DNA from: Idiomarina loihiensis
Lineage (GTDB): Bacteria > Pseudomonadota > Gammaproteobacteria > Enterobacterales > Alteromonadaceae
Direction of reading: 5' to 3'
Assembly: GCF_024584785.1 (NCBI RefSeq)
Contig: NZ_CP074112.1
Location: 2,542,001-2,606,000 of the forward strand
Length of the DNA stretch: 64,000 nt
In this document: piece after piece, positions 8,697-17,070 of the stretch
Layout: every line of letters begins with the position of its first letter
Numbering within the stretch: position 1 is the first letter of the stretch
Notes under the pieces: model-generated
The model's database searches: none
What the model was told of the DNA's origin: nothing
Seen by the model: only the letters and a program-made list of their open reading frames with translations
Made by a program: the position numbers and the translations under genes

Positions 8697-10492
8697 ACAG
8701 TCGCTTCACGCTCTAACAGGTACTGCGGCACAAAACTAAAATAGACTCCTGTGCCACCTTCAGAACGGCGTTTTATTTCAATGGTGCCACCTAGATGACG
8801 GCTACGCTCTTGCATGATAGCAAGCCCGTAATGATTCATTTTTTCGGCCTGATCGGGAATACCTACACCATTATCTTCAATGCTTAATTCAATTCGCTGA
8901 TCGTGCTGGCTTAGCTGTACCACCACATCTGTGCCTTGGCTGTGGTGAATGGCGTTCTGACAGGCTTCACGAATAATTTGCAGCAAATGAATTTCTTCAT
9001 GCGGTACCAAGGGCGTATTCTCTAACTGATAGTTCAGCCTGAAGGACAGATCAGACTGCTCACTAAATTGATTGATAGTTGTTTGCAGGGCGTGCAACAG
9101 CCCCGCACCATCTACTTTGAGGCGGAAAGTGGTAAGCAATTCGCGTAACTGCCGATAAGCGGCATTAAGCCCTTGTTTAAGCTCTTCTGCAACATCATCA
9201 ATCACTTCTTTATTATCTTTCTCAATGGCTTTGTTGAGTCGTGTTACCTGAATTTTCAAATAAGATAAAGCTTGCGCAAGAGAGTCGTGCAGCTCACGCG
9301 CAATCACTGTACGCTCTTGAATAAGAGCTAGGCGCCGTACTTGCTCTTCTTCTTGTTTCAGGCTTAGGGCAATGGCCAGTTGGTCGGCAACTGACTGTAG
9401 CAACTGTTGTTGCCAATCGTTGAGTTGCTCGCTAAGGCTACAACGAGCTACCAAGACCCCGTAATTTTGTTGTTCGCGCTCAATACTAAAGCGATAAATG
9501 CGCTGGTTGTTCTGGATACTCACTCCGGCCCCAGCATTCACACACTGGCTACAATCAACCCCTTCGCAAGGATCTTCTGGGGCGCCAATAGGCTGCACCT
9601 GTAAATAGGGTTTATTGCCTGCCTCGGTAATTAAGCAAAGCTCGAGGTCTTCAACCTCAGAGGCGCGCTTTAACCCTTCAACAATGGTGGTAAAGTCGTG
9701 ATAACCAGGTGAATGCTCGATGATCATTCGCGCGGTGTCGTACAAAAACTGCAAGCGCACATTGCTTTGAGAAATGGCTCGGGTTTGTTCATCGACGCGT
9801 TTTTCAAGATTGCCATACATGTAACCCACAGCTTCGTTCATTTTATTCAAGGTGCCCGAGAGCACACCTAGCTCATCACGCATGGGATGATTCACACGGG
9901 CGGTAAAGTCGCCCTGACCAATTCTTTTGGCGGCGAGAGTTAAAACCTCTAATGGGTACTTAACGCGGGTGCGTAACCAATAGAAAATAACCAGCGCTAA
10001 ACCAATGCTAGAAAACAACGAGAGCACCTGAATTAATCGAATGGAACGTATGCGCTGCTCGGCATCTTGTTGAATGGCGGTAACAAAGCGATTAATTTGG
10101 TCTATTTGCGGCAAAATCTGTTGTTGTAAATTAGCACTGGTGACCACGCCATCGGCTATTTGCTGCTGGAATTGCTGCCAACTGGTTCGAGTTTGCGTAT
10201 ATAAGGTTGCTAAATCAGACTCACTATGGCTAAAACGGTTAAAGACTTGATGATGCCAACTTTGTTCAAATTCGGCTTGCATGGCTGCTGCTGCAGCACT
10301 ATCAGCATCATGTAATTGATGCCAGCTGTATTGATACGCTTGGTAGCGCAGTGAGCCTGCAATATTTATGGCTAAGGCATCTTGATCTGCTTTTTCTGAG
10401 AGCCAATACGAAGCCAACAGCGTGACTACGGTAAGCGCCACCATAAAACTCAAAGCAAAACCAATGCGTGTCACAATAGATGAATTAGGCAT
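8693..10492 (-). CDS. narX: NarX-type nitrate/nitrite sensor histidine kinase
   Basis: A sensor kinase of about 599 residues. An N-terminal TM helix is followed by a periplasmic helix with a P-box-like stretch (AINIAGSLRYQAYQYSWH), the nitrate-binding motif of NarX/NarQ, then a long four-helix sensor, a second TM helix (about 160-180), a HAMP domain, a cysteine-bearing signalling module (CEGVDCSQC), a HisKA_3 domain with phospho-accepting His in ARELHDSLAQALSYLK, and an HATPase (DNGVGIPD). The start is placed at ATG 10492 rather than the in-frame TTG six bases upstream. It partners NarL. Confidence 0.92.
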   Translation of the reverse strand: MPNSSIVTRIGFALSFMVALTVVTLLASYWLSEKADQDALAINIAGSLRYQAYQYSWHQLHDADSAAAAAMQAEFEQSWHHQVFNRFSHSESDLATLYTQTRTSWQQFQQQIADGVVTSANLQQQILPQIDQINRFVTAIQQDAEQRIRSIRLIQVLSLFSSIGLALVIFYWLRTRVKYPLEVLTLAAKRIGQGDFTARVNHPMRDELGVLSGTLNKMNEAVGYMYGNLEKRVDEQTRAISQSNVRLQFLYDTARMIIEHSPGYHDFTTIVEGLKRASEVEDLELCLITEAGNKPYLQVQPIGAPEDPCEGVDCSQCVNAGAGVSIQNNQRIYRFSIEREQQNYGVLVARCSLSEQLNDWQQQLLQSVADQLAIALSLKQEEEQVRRLALIQERTVIARELHDSLAQALSYLKIQVTRLNKAIEKDNKEVIDDVAEELKQGLNAAYRQLRELLTTFRLKVDGAGLLHALQTTINQFSEQSDLSFRLNYQLENTPLVPHEEIHLLQIIREACQNAIHHSQGTDVVVQLSQHDQRIELSIEDNGVGIPDQAEKMNHYGLAIMQERSRHLGGTIEIKRRSEGGTGVYFSFVPQYLLEREATV

Positions 10493-10576
10493 AGACAATT
10501 AGGAGTCAAACTCTTGGGTTGATTTAAACAGATGCGTTAGTGTACCTCGGATAGCAACTGAACAACAATCAACCGT

Positions 10577-10609
10577 AAAAAAAGCGGCAGCACCTAAGTG
10601 CCACCGCCT
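10577..10609 (-). terminator. Intrinsic terminator of norB
   Basis: On the minus strand GCGGTGGCAC, loop TTAG, GTGCTGCCGC form a stem with a 2x2 internal mismatch, followed by seven T. It lies 30 bp past the norB stop codon. Confidence 0.75.
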
Positions 10610-10638
10610 TTAACTTCACCTTTAATTTCAGGCTGTGA

Positions 10639-12903
10639 TTAAGCTATATGCTGTTGTTCACGTGAGCTTTTATCAAACCACAAGCCATACACCACTTGCC
10701 AGCTGATAGCAAAAGCACCGACGATAAAGACCACGTCGCCAACAGTGCGCACCCAACGTAGACCCTCTAGCAACGGTTGTTGCATAAAGGCTTCGCTACG
10801 TGCATACCATAAACCTTCAGACGCTGATGCATAGAACTGGATGAAGCCAACTGGCAGCAAGCTAGTAAATAGCATCATGCCAAGGCCAATGTTCATCCAC
10901 CAGAATGCAGTGGTCATCAGTTTATCGTTAAATTGCAGGTTTGGACGAATGTAGCGCAAGATGAGTAAGACAAAACCTAGCGCTAAGAAGCCATACACCC
11001 CAAACAAGGCCGCGTGAGCGTGAGTTGGTGTGGTGTTCAAACCTTGAATATAGTACAGCGAGATAGGTGGGTTAATCATGAAACCTAACACGCCAGCACC
11101 TAACATGTTCCAGAAGGCTACCGCAACAAAGCACATGAGTGGCCATTTAATGCGTTGCATCCACTCAGCTTTGCGTTGCAAGCTCCAGTTTTCCCAAGCT
11201 TCGTAGCCCAAGACAATCAAGGGAACGACTTCTAGCGCAGAGAAAGTTGCACCAACGGCCATCACGGGAGTGGTGGTACCGGCAAAGTACAAGTGGTGGA
11301 AAGTACCAGGTACGCCGCCAAGCATAAACAACGATGCTGACGCTAAGGTGGCCGTAGTAGCCATTTTTCTAGAAACCAAGCCCATGCTATGGAAAATAAA
11401 GGCTAGGGCAGCGGTGGCAAATACTTCAAAGAAGCCTTCTACCCACAAGTGCACGATCCACCAGCGCCAGTATTCCATCACTGATAAGTGAGTACGTTCG
11501 CCATAGAAGAAGCCAGCACCGTAGAACAGGCCAATAGCAACAACAGATGCGGTGAGTAGTGCTAATAAGTTCTTGTCACCTGGTTGACGTAGAGCGTGGA
11601 AGACACCGCGCATCATCAACACTAACCAGAACACGATACCTAAGAACTTACCAATCTGCCATGCACGACCGAGGTCGACGTATTCATAACCTTGGTGACC
11701 CCACCAGAAGCTTAAGTGCTCAGGCATAATTTGAGCAATAGAGAGGAAGTTACCAATAAAGGTACCAGCAACCACTACAACTAACGCCCAAAATAGTAGG
11801 TCGACTCCTAGTTTTTGATACTTAGGATCTTTACCACCATTAATGATAGGTGCTAAGAATAAGCCAGCAGCTAAGAAGCCAGTAGCAATCCAGAACATGG
11901 CCGCTTGTAAGTGCCAAGTACGCACTAGCGAGTAGGGCAACCACTCAGACACGTTAATACCATAGAATTCTTGACCTTCTACAGTGTAGTGAGCAGTAAA
12001 GCCACCTAACAATACTTGTAAAGCAAACAACGCCACGACGATAAAGCAATATTTACCTAGTGCTTTTTGTGATGGTGTAAGTTTGAAGGTAGTGATTGGA
12101 TCTTGCTTAGGAATCTCAATTTCTTCTTCATCGTGGTCGCGCAAGAAAGCCCAACCCCAAATCAAAGCACCGATACCAGCAATCAGTAAAATCACACTAA
12201 TAATAGACCAAATGATATTCTCAGCACTTGGCTTATTATCAATAAGCGGCTCATGCGGCCAGTTATTGGTGTAGGTGACATTGCTATCAGGGCGTTCAGT
12301 AGCGGCTGACCAAGCAGTCCAGAAAAAGAACTCAGTCATACGCTCGCGTCGCTCAAGGCTCGGCAAGGTGTTCTCTTTCATTGCATAGCTTTCGCGTGTG
12401 CTTTGTAGCTCAGGAGCATCGCTGAATAAGCGAATATAATAATCCGCTACGTCATTGATGGCTGCTACTCGAGTCTCACTTAGTAGCACCGTATCAGTTG
12501 CAGCATCGTAGGTGTTGGTACGATATTCCTGTTTTAACGCAAATTGCAGAGCATTTTGCTCAGCTGGGCTCAAGCTATCGTAGCTCATGCCGTAATCACG
12601 TTGCGCTACAATTTCTAACCAAGCTACGAGCTCACGGTGTAACCAGTCTGCAGTCCAATCGGGTGCTTGATAAGCACCATGGCCCCAGATCGAGCCTAAT
12701 TGCATACCACCGATGGATTGCCAAGCGGTTTGACCATCGAGAATACTCTCTTCAGTCATTAACACTTGTCCCGATTCCGTCACGTACTGCGCTGGAATAG
12801 GCGGTGCTTCGCGGTATACCTCTTTACCAAAATAACCCAAGATACCAAAGGTAATCGCTAGGATGCCGATGAGTATCCACCAAAGTTTCTTATAACCGGC
12901 CAT
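10639..12903 (-). CDS. norB: Quinol-dependent nitric oxide reductase (qNor)
   Basis: A 754-residue single-subunit NO reductase (also called NorZ) reducing 2 NO to N2O with quinol electrons. The N-terminal extension (QVLMTEESILDGQTAWQSIG; Y-R-T-N-T-Y-D) is the cytochrome-c-like part of qNor without a haem-c CxxCH. The catalytic haem-copper domain follows with conserved His in RTWHLQAAMFWIATGF and WWIVHLWVEGFFEVFA (HLWVE holds a FeB His and key Glu), then GTFHHLYF and THAHAALFGVYG. Fourteen or so TM helices are expected. It is monocistronic, with its own sigma-54 promoter and NorR-type sites upstream, so it is probably induced by NO. Confidence 0.95.
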   Translation of the reverse strand: MAGYKKLWWILIGILAITFGILGYFGKEVYREAPPIPAQYVTESGQVLMTEESILDGQTAWQSIGGMQLGSIWGHGAYQAPDWTADWLHRELVAWLEIVAQRDYGMSYDSLSPAEQNALQFALKQEYRTNTYDAATDTVLLSETRVAAINDVADYYIRLFSDAPELQSTRESYAMKENTLPSLERRERMTEFFFWTAWSAATERPDSNVTYTNNWPHEPLIDNKPSAENIIWSIISVILLIAGIGALIWGWAFLRDHDEEEIEIPKQDPITTFKLTPSQKALGKYCFIVVALFALQVLLGGFTAHYTVEGQEFYGINVSEWLPYSLVRTWHLQAAMFWIATGFLAAGLFLAPIINGGKDPKYQKLGVDLLFWALVVVVAGTFIGNFLSIAQIMPEHLSFWWGHQGYEYVDLGRAWQIGKFLGIVFWLVLMMRGVFHALRQPGDKNLLALLTASVVAIGLFYGAGFFYGERTHLSVMEYWRWWIVHLWVEGFFEVFATAALAFIFHSMGLVSRKMATTATLASASLFMLGGVPGTFHHLYFAGTTTPVMAVGATFSALEVVPLIVLGYEAWENWSLQRKAEWMQRIKWPLMCFVAVAFWNMLGAGVLGFMINPPISLYYIQGLNTTPTHAHAALFGVYGFLALGFVLLILRYIRPNLQFNDKLMTTAFWWMNIGLGMMLFTSLLPVGFIQFYASASEGLWYARSEAFMQQPLLEGLRWVRTVGDVVFIVGAFAISWQVVYGLWFDKSSREQQHIA

Positions 12904-12991
12904 ATGGCACCTCCGGTTGTTGTTGTTGATTCATGCGAGAGTCTCCCTTTATTGCATTTCGCACGCATTCATAGATGAGTACCCTTTCCTT

Positions 12992-13011
12992 ACAGCAAGT
13001 CTCGTGCCAAC
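12992..13011 (-). promoter_or_regulatory. Sigma-54 promoter of norB
   Basis: On the minus strand TTGGCACGAGACTTGCTGT matches the -24/-12 consensus TGGCACG-N4-TTGC, with GG (13008-13007) and GC (12996-12995) exactly 12 bp apart. It lies about 90 bp upstream of the norB ATG and fits NorR, a sigma-54 activator encoded 8 kb away. Confidence 0.88.
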
Positions 13012-13051
13012 TTTTATCCATCTGATTTTATTGGTTTTTATTTGTTTTTGG

Positions 13052-13107
13052 GGTAGATATAACCGCACTTTTTGAGGGTGCTAGTAACCCGTAGGGTTAT
13101 TTTTACC
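13052..13107. promoter_or_regulatory. Three NorR-type boxes upstream of norB
   Basis: Three exact GGT-N7-ACC sites: 13052-13064, 13077-13089 and 13095-13107. Centres are 25 and 18 bp apart, and the nearest centre is 50 bp from the GG of the sigma-54 promoter. GT-N7-AC / GGT-N7-ACC is the published NorR enhancer core, and three sites are needed at E. coli norVW. A perfect palindrome TAACCC-GTA-GGGTTA (13085-13099) results from overlap of the second and third sites. Confidence 0.85.
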
Positions 13108-13169
13108 CACCAGCATGTTTTGGCTAGCTTGGCCAAGCGGCGTTCAGAGTTTTTCAGGCTGCTTATTTA

Positions 13170-13183
13170 TTGATCCGGATCAA
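13170..13183. promoter_or_regulatory. Perfect FNR box upstream of nrdG
   Basis: TTGATCCGGATCAA is a 10/10 match to TTGAT-N4-ATCAA. It is centred about 88 bp upstream of the nrdG start. FNR at -41.5 would put the transcription start near 13218. It directly abuts the first NrdR-type box. Confidence 0.9.
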
Positions 13184-13260
13184 CACAATATCTAGGTGAT
13201 CGTCTAGGCTTTAACACAATATATAGATGCAAATAAGCAATCAAGCACAATATGTGGGGT
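13183..13260. promoter_or_regulatory. Three 31-bp-phased NrdR-type boxes upstream of nrdG
   Basis: ACACAATATCTAGGTG (13183-13198), ACACAATATATAGATG (13214-13229) and a weaker GCACAATATGTGGGGT (13245-13260) start exactly 31 bp apart, three helical turns. The first two match the NrdR consensus ACACWATATATWGTGT well; the third matches about 12 of 16 and reaches the ribosome-binding site. NrdR represses ribonucleotide reductase genes through paired boxes with this spacing. Confidence 0.82.
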
Positions 13261-13264
13261 TTTA

Positions 13265-13717
13265 ATGCGCTACTGTTCAGAGCAAATAGCCTTTCAGGAG
13301 GTGCCCGGCGAAGTCTCGTTGGCTTATACCATCACCGGCTGCCCTGTGGGTTGTAAAGGCTGTCATAGCGTTGATAGCTGGCCCGCTCATAGCGGAGTGG
13401 AATTAACCCCAGAGTATTTTACGAAGCGGCTGCAGCAATATCGGGGCCTCATCACCTGCGTGTTGTTTTTAGGGGGTGAATGGTACCCAGAGCAATTACT
13501 GCACTTACTTAAATTAGCTCGTGAGCAGGGGCTAGAAACCTGTCTGTATACCGGTTATGAGCAGGTGCTGCCTGCACTCCGCGAACAGCTCACCTATTTA
13601 AAAACGGGCCCTTGGATAGCTGAGCTTGGTGGCCTAGATAGTCCAAACACAAATCAGAAGTTTATTGATTTACGCAATCAACAACTACTAAACGTGCGCT
13701 TTTTAAGCACTGATTAA
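13265..13717 (+). CDS. nrdG: Anaerobic ribonucleotide reductase activating protein
   Basis: A 150-residue radical-SAM activase that installs the glycyl radical on NrdD. The cluster motif is C-x3-C-x2-C in TGCPVGCKGCHSVDSW, with FLGGEW as the SAM-side glycine motif. Length is typical. The start ATG follows the box cluster directly. It precedes nrdD by 16 bp, the reverse of the E. coli nrdD-nrdG order, and would be co-transcribed under FNR and NrdR control. Confidence 0.92.
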   Translation: MRYCSEQIAFQEVPGEVSLAYTITGCPVGCKGCHSVDSWPAHSGVELTPEYFTKRLQQYRGLITCVLFLGGEWYPEQLLHLLKLAREQGLETCLYTGYEQVLPALREQLTYLKTGPWIAELGGLDSPNTNQKFIDLRNQQLLNVRFLSTD

Positions 13718-13733
13718 AACAAGGAGCATACCT

Positions 13734-15551
13734 ATGTTGCGCTTATACCCCGATCAAGTAGACGCCAAAGTTGACTTTATTCAGCAATATCTCCATGCCG
13801 AAAATGCCGCTGATGGCTCAAAAATGGATGCTAATGCGAACGTGACGCAAAAGAATATTGCGACGCTAGAGTCAGAAATCATGAAGGACTTTTTTGTTCA
13901 AGTGAACCGCAAGCAAGTCAGCAATAAAATTGCAGAGTTGTTTGGGCAGCCGTTGGCGCAGGAGTATATTCGTCAAATAGAAGACCATGAGATTTATGTG
14001 CATGATGAAACTAGTTTAAAGCCTTACTGTGTGTCGGTTACCATGTATCCGTTTTTACGTGATGGGCTCACTAAGTTGGGCGGCGAATCAAGAGCACCAA
14101 AACACCTAGAAAGCTTTTGTGGCACTTTCGTGAACTTCGTCTTTGCGGTGAGCTCACAGTTTGCCGGGGCCGTCGCCACCGTCGAATTTTTAGCTTACTT
14201 TGATTATTTTGCTCGTAAAGATTACGGTGATAACTACCTAGAAACACATCGCCATCAGATTGAAAACCACTTACAGCACGTCGTGTATGCCCTTAATCAG
14301 CCCGCGGCAGCGCGCGGTTATCAAAGTGTCTTCTGGAATATCTCAGTCTATGACCAGCATTATTTTGAAAGTATGTTTGGTGACTTTGTCTTTCCCGCCG
14401 ATTTCAGCAAATCATCATGGCAATCGGTGAGCCAGCTTCAGGACTTTTTCTTACATTGGTTTAATGAAGAACGGAAGAAAACCATACTCACTTTCCCGGT
14501 CGTTACCGTGGCTATGCTGACCGAAAATGGTCAGTGCAAAGATCAGCAATTTGCTCAGCATATTGCCCATGAATTATCTGCCGGTAACTCATTCTTCGTG
14601 TATCTGTCACCCAATGCCGATTCGTTAGCTTCTTGCTGTCGTTTACGCTCTGAAATTAGTGATAATACCTTTTCTTACACCCTCGGTGCTGGTGGCGTCG
14701 CGACCGGATCCATTAATGTGATCACCATTAATATGAATCGGTTAGTGCAAGATGGACGCGACTTGGGTGAGGAAATTGAGAAAATTCAAAAATACCAAGT
14801 GGCCTATCGGCGGCTCATGGAAGATTACCAAGCAGCCGGTTTACTCACGGTTTACGATGCAGGCTTTATTACCCTGGATAAACAGTTTTTAACTATTGGT
14901 ATCAATGGCATGGTAGAGGCGGCAGAGTCGCAGGGTTTAACGGCCAGCAATAATCCTGAGTACATTGAATTTGTGCAGCGCCACTTAAAGGTTATTTACG
15001 ATGCTAATAAAAAAGCCAAACAAGAATATGGCTATATGTTTAATACCGAGTTTGTGCCGGCAGAAAACCTTGGTGTCAAAAATGCGAAGTGGGACCGCGC
15101 CGATGGCTATGTTGTGCCGCGTGATTGCTACAACTCCTACTTTTACGTGGTAGAGGATGAACAAACCAATGCAATTGACAAGTTCACCTTACATGGTCAT
15201 GAATTAATAGAGTTTTTAGATGGTGGCTCGGCTCTACATCTTAACCTAGATGAAAAACTTAACGAGGATGGCTATTTATCACTGTTAAATATTGCTGCTA
15301 AAACTGGCTGCAATTATTTCTGTATCAATGTGAAGATTACCATTTGTAATGACTGTGAACATATCGATAAGCGCACCCTGCATAACTGCTCAAGTTGCGG
15401 CTCTGACGATATTGATTATGGTACGCGGGTGATTGGCTATTTAAAACGAGTGTCGGCATTTAGTGCTGGGCGTCGGCAAGAACATGCCGCCCGCCATTAT
15501 CATCGCCAGCCGCAGCGGGCGGTAGAGGCGGCAACATCCCAAGCTGGCTAG
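13734..15551 (+). CDS. nrdD: Anaerobic (class III) ribonucleoside-triphosphate reductase
   Basis: A 605-residue glycyl-radical enzyme making dNTPs without oxygen. The C-terminus has the zinc site (CNDCEHIDKRTLHNCSSCG) and the glycyl-radical loop GTRVIGY, Gly at about residue 568. Active-site cysteines are likely in SCCRLRSEI and elsewhere. It lacks the roughly 100-residue N-terminal ATP-cone of E. coli NrdD (712 residues): the catalytic part begins almost at once (NVTQKNIATLESEIMKDFF). It therefore belongs to a cone-less subclass, and dATP inhibition would not work in the E. coli way. The stop codon lies inside a strong hairpin. Confidence 0.93.
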   Translation: MLRLYPDQVDAKVDFIQQYLHAENAADGSKMDANANVTQKNIATLESEIMKDFFVQVNRKQVSNKIAELFGQPLAQEYIRQIEDHEIYVHDETSLKPYCVSVTMYPFLRDGLTKLGGESRAPKHLESFCGTFVNFVFAVSSQFAGAVATVEFLAYFDYFARKDYGDNYLETHRHQIENHLQHVVYALNQPAAARGYQSVFWNISVYDQHYFESMFGDFVFPADFSKSSWQSVSQLQDFFLHWFNEERKKTILTFPVVTVAMLTENGQCKDQQFAQHIAHELSAGNSFFVYLSPNADSLASCCRLRSEISDNTFSYTLGAGGVATGSINVITINMNRLVQDGRDLGEEIEKIQKYQVAYRRLMEDYQAAGLLTVYDAGFITLDKQFLTIGINGMVEAAESQGLTASNNPEYIEFVQRHLKVIYDANKKAKQEYGYMFNTEFVPAENLGVKNAKWDRADGYVVPRDCYNSYFYVVEDEQTNAIDKFTLHGHELIEFLDGGSALHLNLDEKLNEDGYLSLLNIAAKTGCNYFCINVKITICNDCEHIDKRTLHNCSSCGSDDIDYGTRVIGYLKRVSAFSAGRRQEHAARHYHRQPQRAVEAATSQAG

Positions 15552-15560
15552 CTTGGGATG
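15535..15560. terminator. Hairpin over the nrdD stop codon
   Basis: CATCCCAAGCT, loop GGCT, AGCTTGGGATG form an 11-bp perfect stem that contains the nrdD TAG. No T-tract follows, so it may protect or pause rather than terminate by itself. Confidence 0.6.
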
Positions 15561-15579
15561 GTCAGGCCAGCACAAATGA

Positions 15580-15606
15580 TGCTGCCATAGCTAGACTATG
15601 GCAGCA
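15580..15606. terminator. Second hairpin between convergent nrdD and hemN
   Basis: TGCTGCCATAG, loop CTAGA, CTATGGCAGCA form an 11-bp perfect stem 20 bp after the first hairpin. No T-tract on either side. Two stable stems in tandem probably serve both converging transcripts. Confidence 0.6.
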
Positions 15607-15628
15607 CCTATCGAGAGCCTCTTCTTAG

Positions 15629-17008
15629 TTAAACGACTTTAGAGTAGCGTGGAGCCGTAGCTGCATCGTCTAAGTAGGCGTCAAAGCAGGCACAAATACT
15701 CCGTACCCATAAGCGACCCAATTCAGTAACACGTAATTGCGAGTCATCAATGGTCACCAGCCCATCCTCAATAAAGGGGGCTAATTTCTGTTTAGCATTG
15801 GCAAAGTAAGTCCAAAAATCAGTCAACTGCCAAACCTGTGCAAACGCAGCAATATCCAATTCAAAGTGGCAGATAACTTGCGAAATAAGTGCGGCGCGCA
15901 AGCGGTCATCTGCGTTCAGTTCAAATCCTTTAATAACCGGTAGGCGTTGTGCCTTCAGGTGCTTGTAATAGTCAGGTAGTTCTTTGCTGTTTTGCCAAAG
16001 CACCCCATCAATTTGGCTAATGGAAGAAGCTCCAATCCCCAACAAAGCATCCTGGCCGCTGGTGGTGTAGCCCTGGAAGTTACGCTGTAAGCGCCCTTGT
16101 TGCTGAGCAATAGCAAGTTCATCAGTTGTTTTAGCAAAGTGGTCCATACCAATAAACTGATAACCGGCAGCGTTAAAACGAGTAATCCCAAGCTGCAATA
16201 GTTCTAACTTAATCGATGGCTTAGGTAAGCTCTCAGTTGGGATTTTTGCTTGACCAGCAAAACGTGCCGGCAAATGAGCGTAGCTAAATAACGATACCCG
16301 GTCGGGAGCCAAGGCAATCACTTGATCAATTGAGGCTTTAAAGGTTTCTGGACGCTGGTAAGGTAAACCGTAGATTAGGTCTAGGTTGATCGACTTAAAG
16401 CCCAATTCTTTGGACAGCTCTACTTGATGTCGGATGAGATCGGTATCTTGGACACGGTTAATCGCAATCTGTACTTTTTCGTCAAAGTCTTGCACCCCAT
16501 AGCTTACACGATTAAAACCGAGCGCTCGTAAATGCCGTAATTTTTCATCACTACAGCTGCGCGGATCGATTTCGATACTCCACTCAGCATCGTCAGTGAA
16601 ACTGAAGTGTTGATGTAGCAAATCATCTAAGCGTGACAATTGTTGCTCGGTTAAAAAGGTTGGGGTACCACCGCCCATATGCACAGACTCAAACTTACGA
16701 GCCCCTAACAACTTGGCGTACAGCGCCATTTCTTCGGCTAAGTAATCAAGATAGATATCGGCTTTGTGCTGATGCCGAGTAATCACCTTATTGCAGCCGC
16801 AGTAGTAACAAAGCTTGTGACAGAAAGGTAAATGAATATAGAGGCTTAACTTTTCTGGCGCATCAGCCAGGGTGCGCTCTAAAGTACCGATCGGAAACTT
16901 ATCATGCAGCGCCAAGGCGGTCGGATACGAGGTATAACGCGGACCGTTAATGTTGTATTTATCAATGAGCTCTTGGCTCCAGGTGATATTTGCTACTGAT
17001 GCGTTCAT
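15629..17008 (-). CDS. hemN: Oxygen-independent coproporphyrinogen III oxidase
   Basis: A 459-residue radical-SAM enzyme that decarboxylates coproporphyrinogen III to protoporphyrinogen IX without oxygen. The N-terminus YNINGPRYTSYPTAL and cluster motif HLPFCHKLCYYCGCNK (C-x3-C-x2-C-x-C) are those of true HemN rather than HemW. GGGTPTFL is the SAM glycine motif. A clear ribosome-binding site (AAGGGG) precedes the ATG. An FNR box sits 49-62 bp upstream, where it could act as a class-II activator. Confidence 0.95.
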   Translation of the reverse strand: MNASVANITWSQELIDKYNINGPRYTSYPTALALHDKFPIGTLERTLADAPEKLSLYIHLPFCHKLCYYCGCNKVITRHQHKADIYLDYLAEEMALYAKLLGARKFESVHMGGGTPTFLTEQQLSRLDDLLHQHFSFTDDAEWSIEIDPRSCSDEKLRHLRALGFNRVSYGVQDFDEKVQIAINRVQDTDLIRHQVELSKELGFKSINLDLIYGLPYQRPETFKASIDQVIALAPDRVSLFSYAHLPARFAGQAKIPTESLPKPSIKLELLQLGITRFNAAGYQFIGMDHFAKTTDELAIAQQQGRLQRNFQGYTTSGQDALLGIGASSISQIDGVLWQNSKELPDYYKHLKAQRLPVIKGFELNADDRLRAALISQVICHFELDIAAFAQVWQLTDFWTYFANAKQKLAPFIEDGLVTIDDSQLRVTELGRLWVRSICACFDAYLDDAATAPRYSKVV

Positions 17009-17056
17009 GCGTTACCCCTTGGTGACACCTTGGTTAAATTCTGTCGCTCATAATAC

Positions 17057-17070
17057 TTGATGCAGATCAG
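17057..17070. promoter_or_regulatory. FNR box of hemN
   Basis: TTGAT-GCAG-ATCAG, a 9/10 match to TTGAT-N4-ATCAA. Its centre is 55 bp upstream of the hemN ATG, so a start at about 17022 would place it at -41.5. It overlaps the last codons and stop of ubiT. Confidence 0.82.

Noticed and set aside
12904-13264. Small gene in the norB/nrdG spacer
   Set aside because: No frame with a ribosome-binding site; the 361 bp are accounted for by the sigma-54 promoter, NorR, FNR and NrdR sites.
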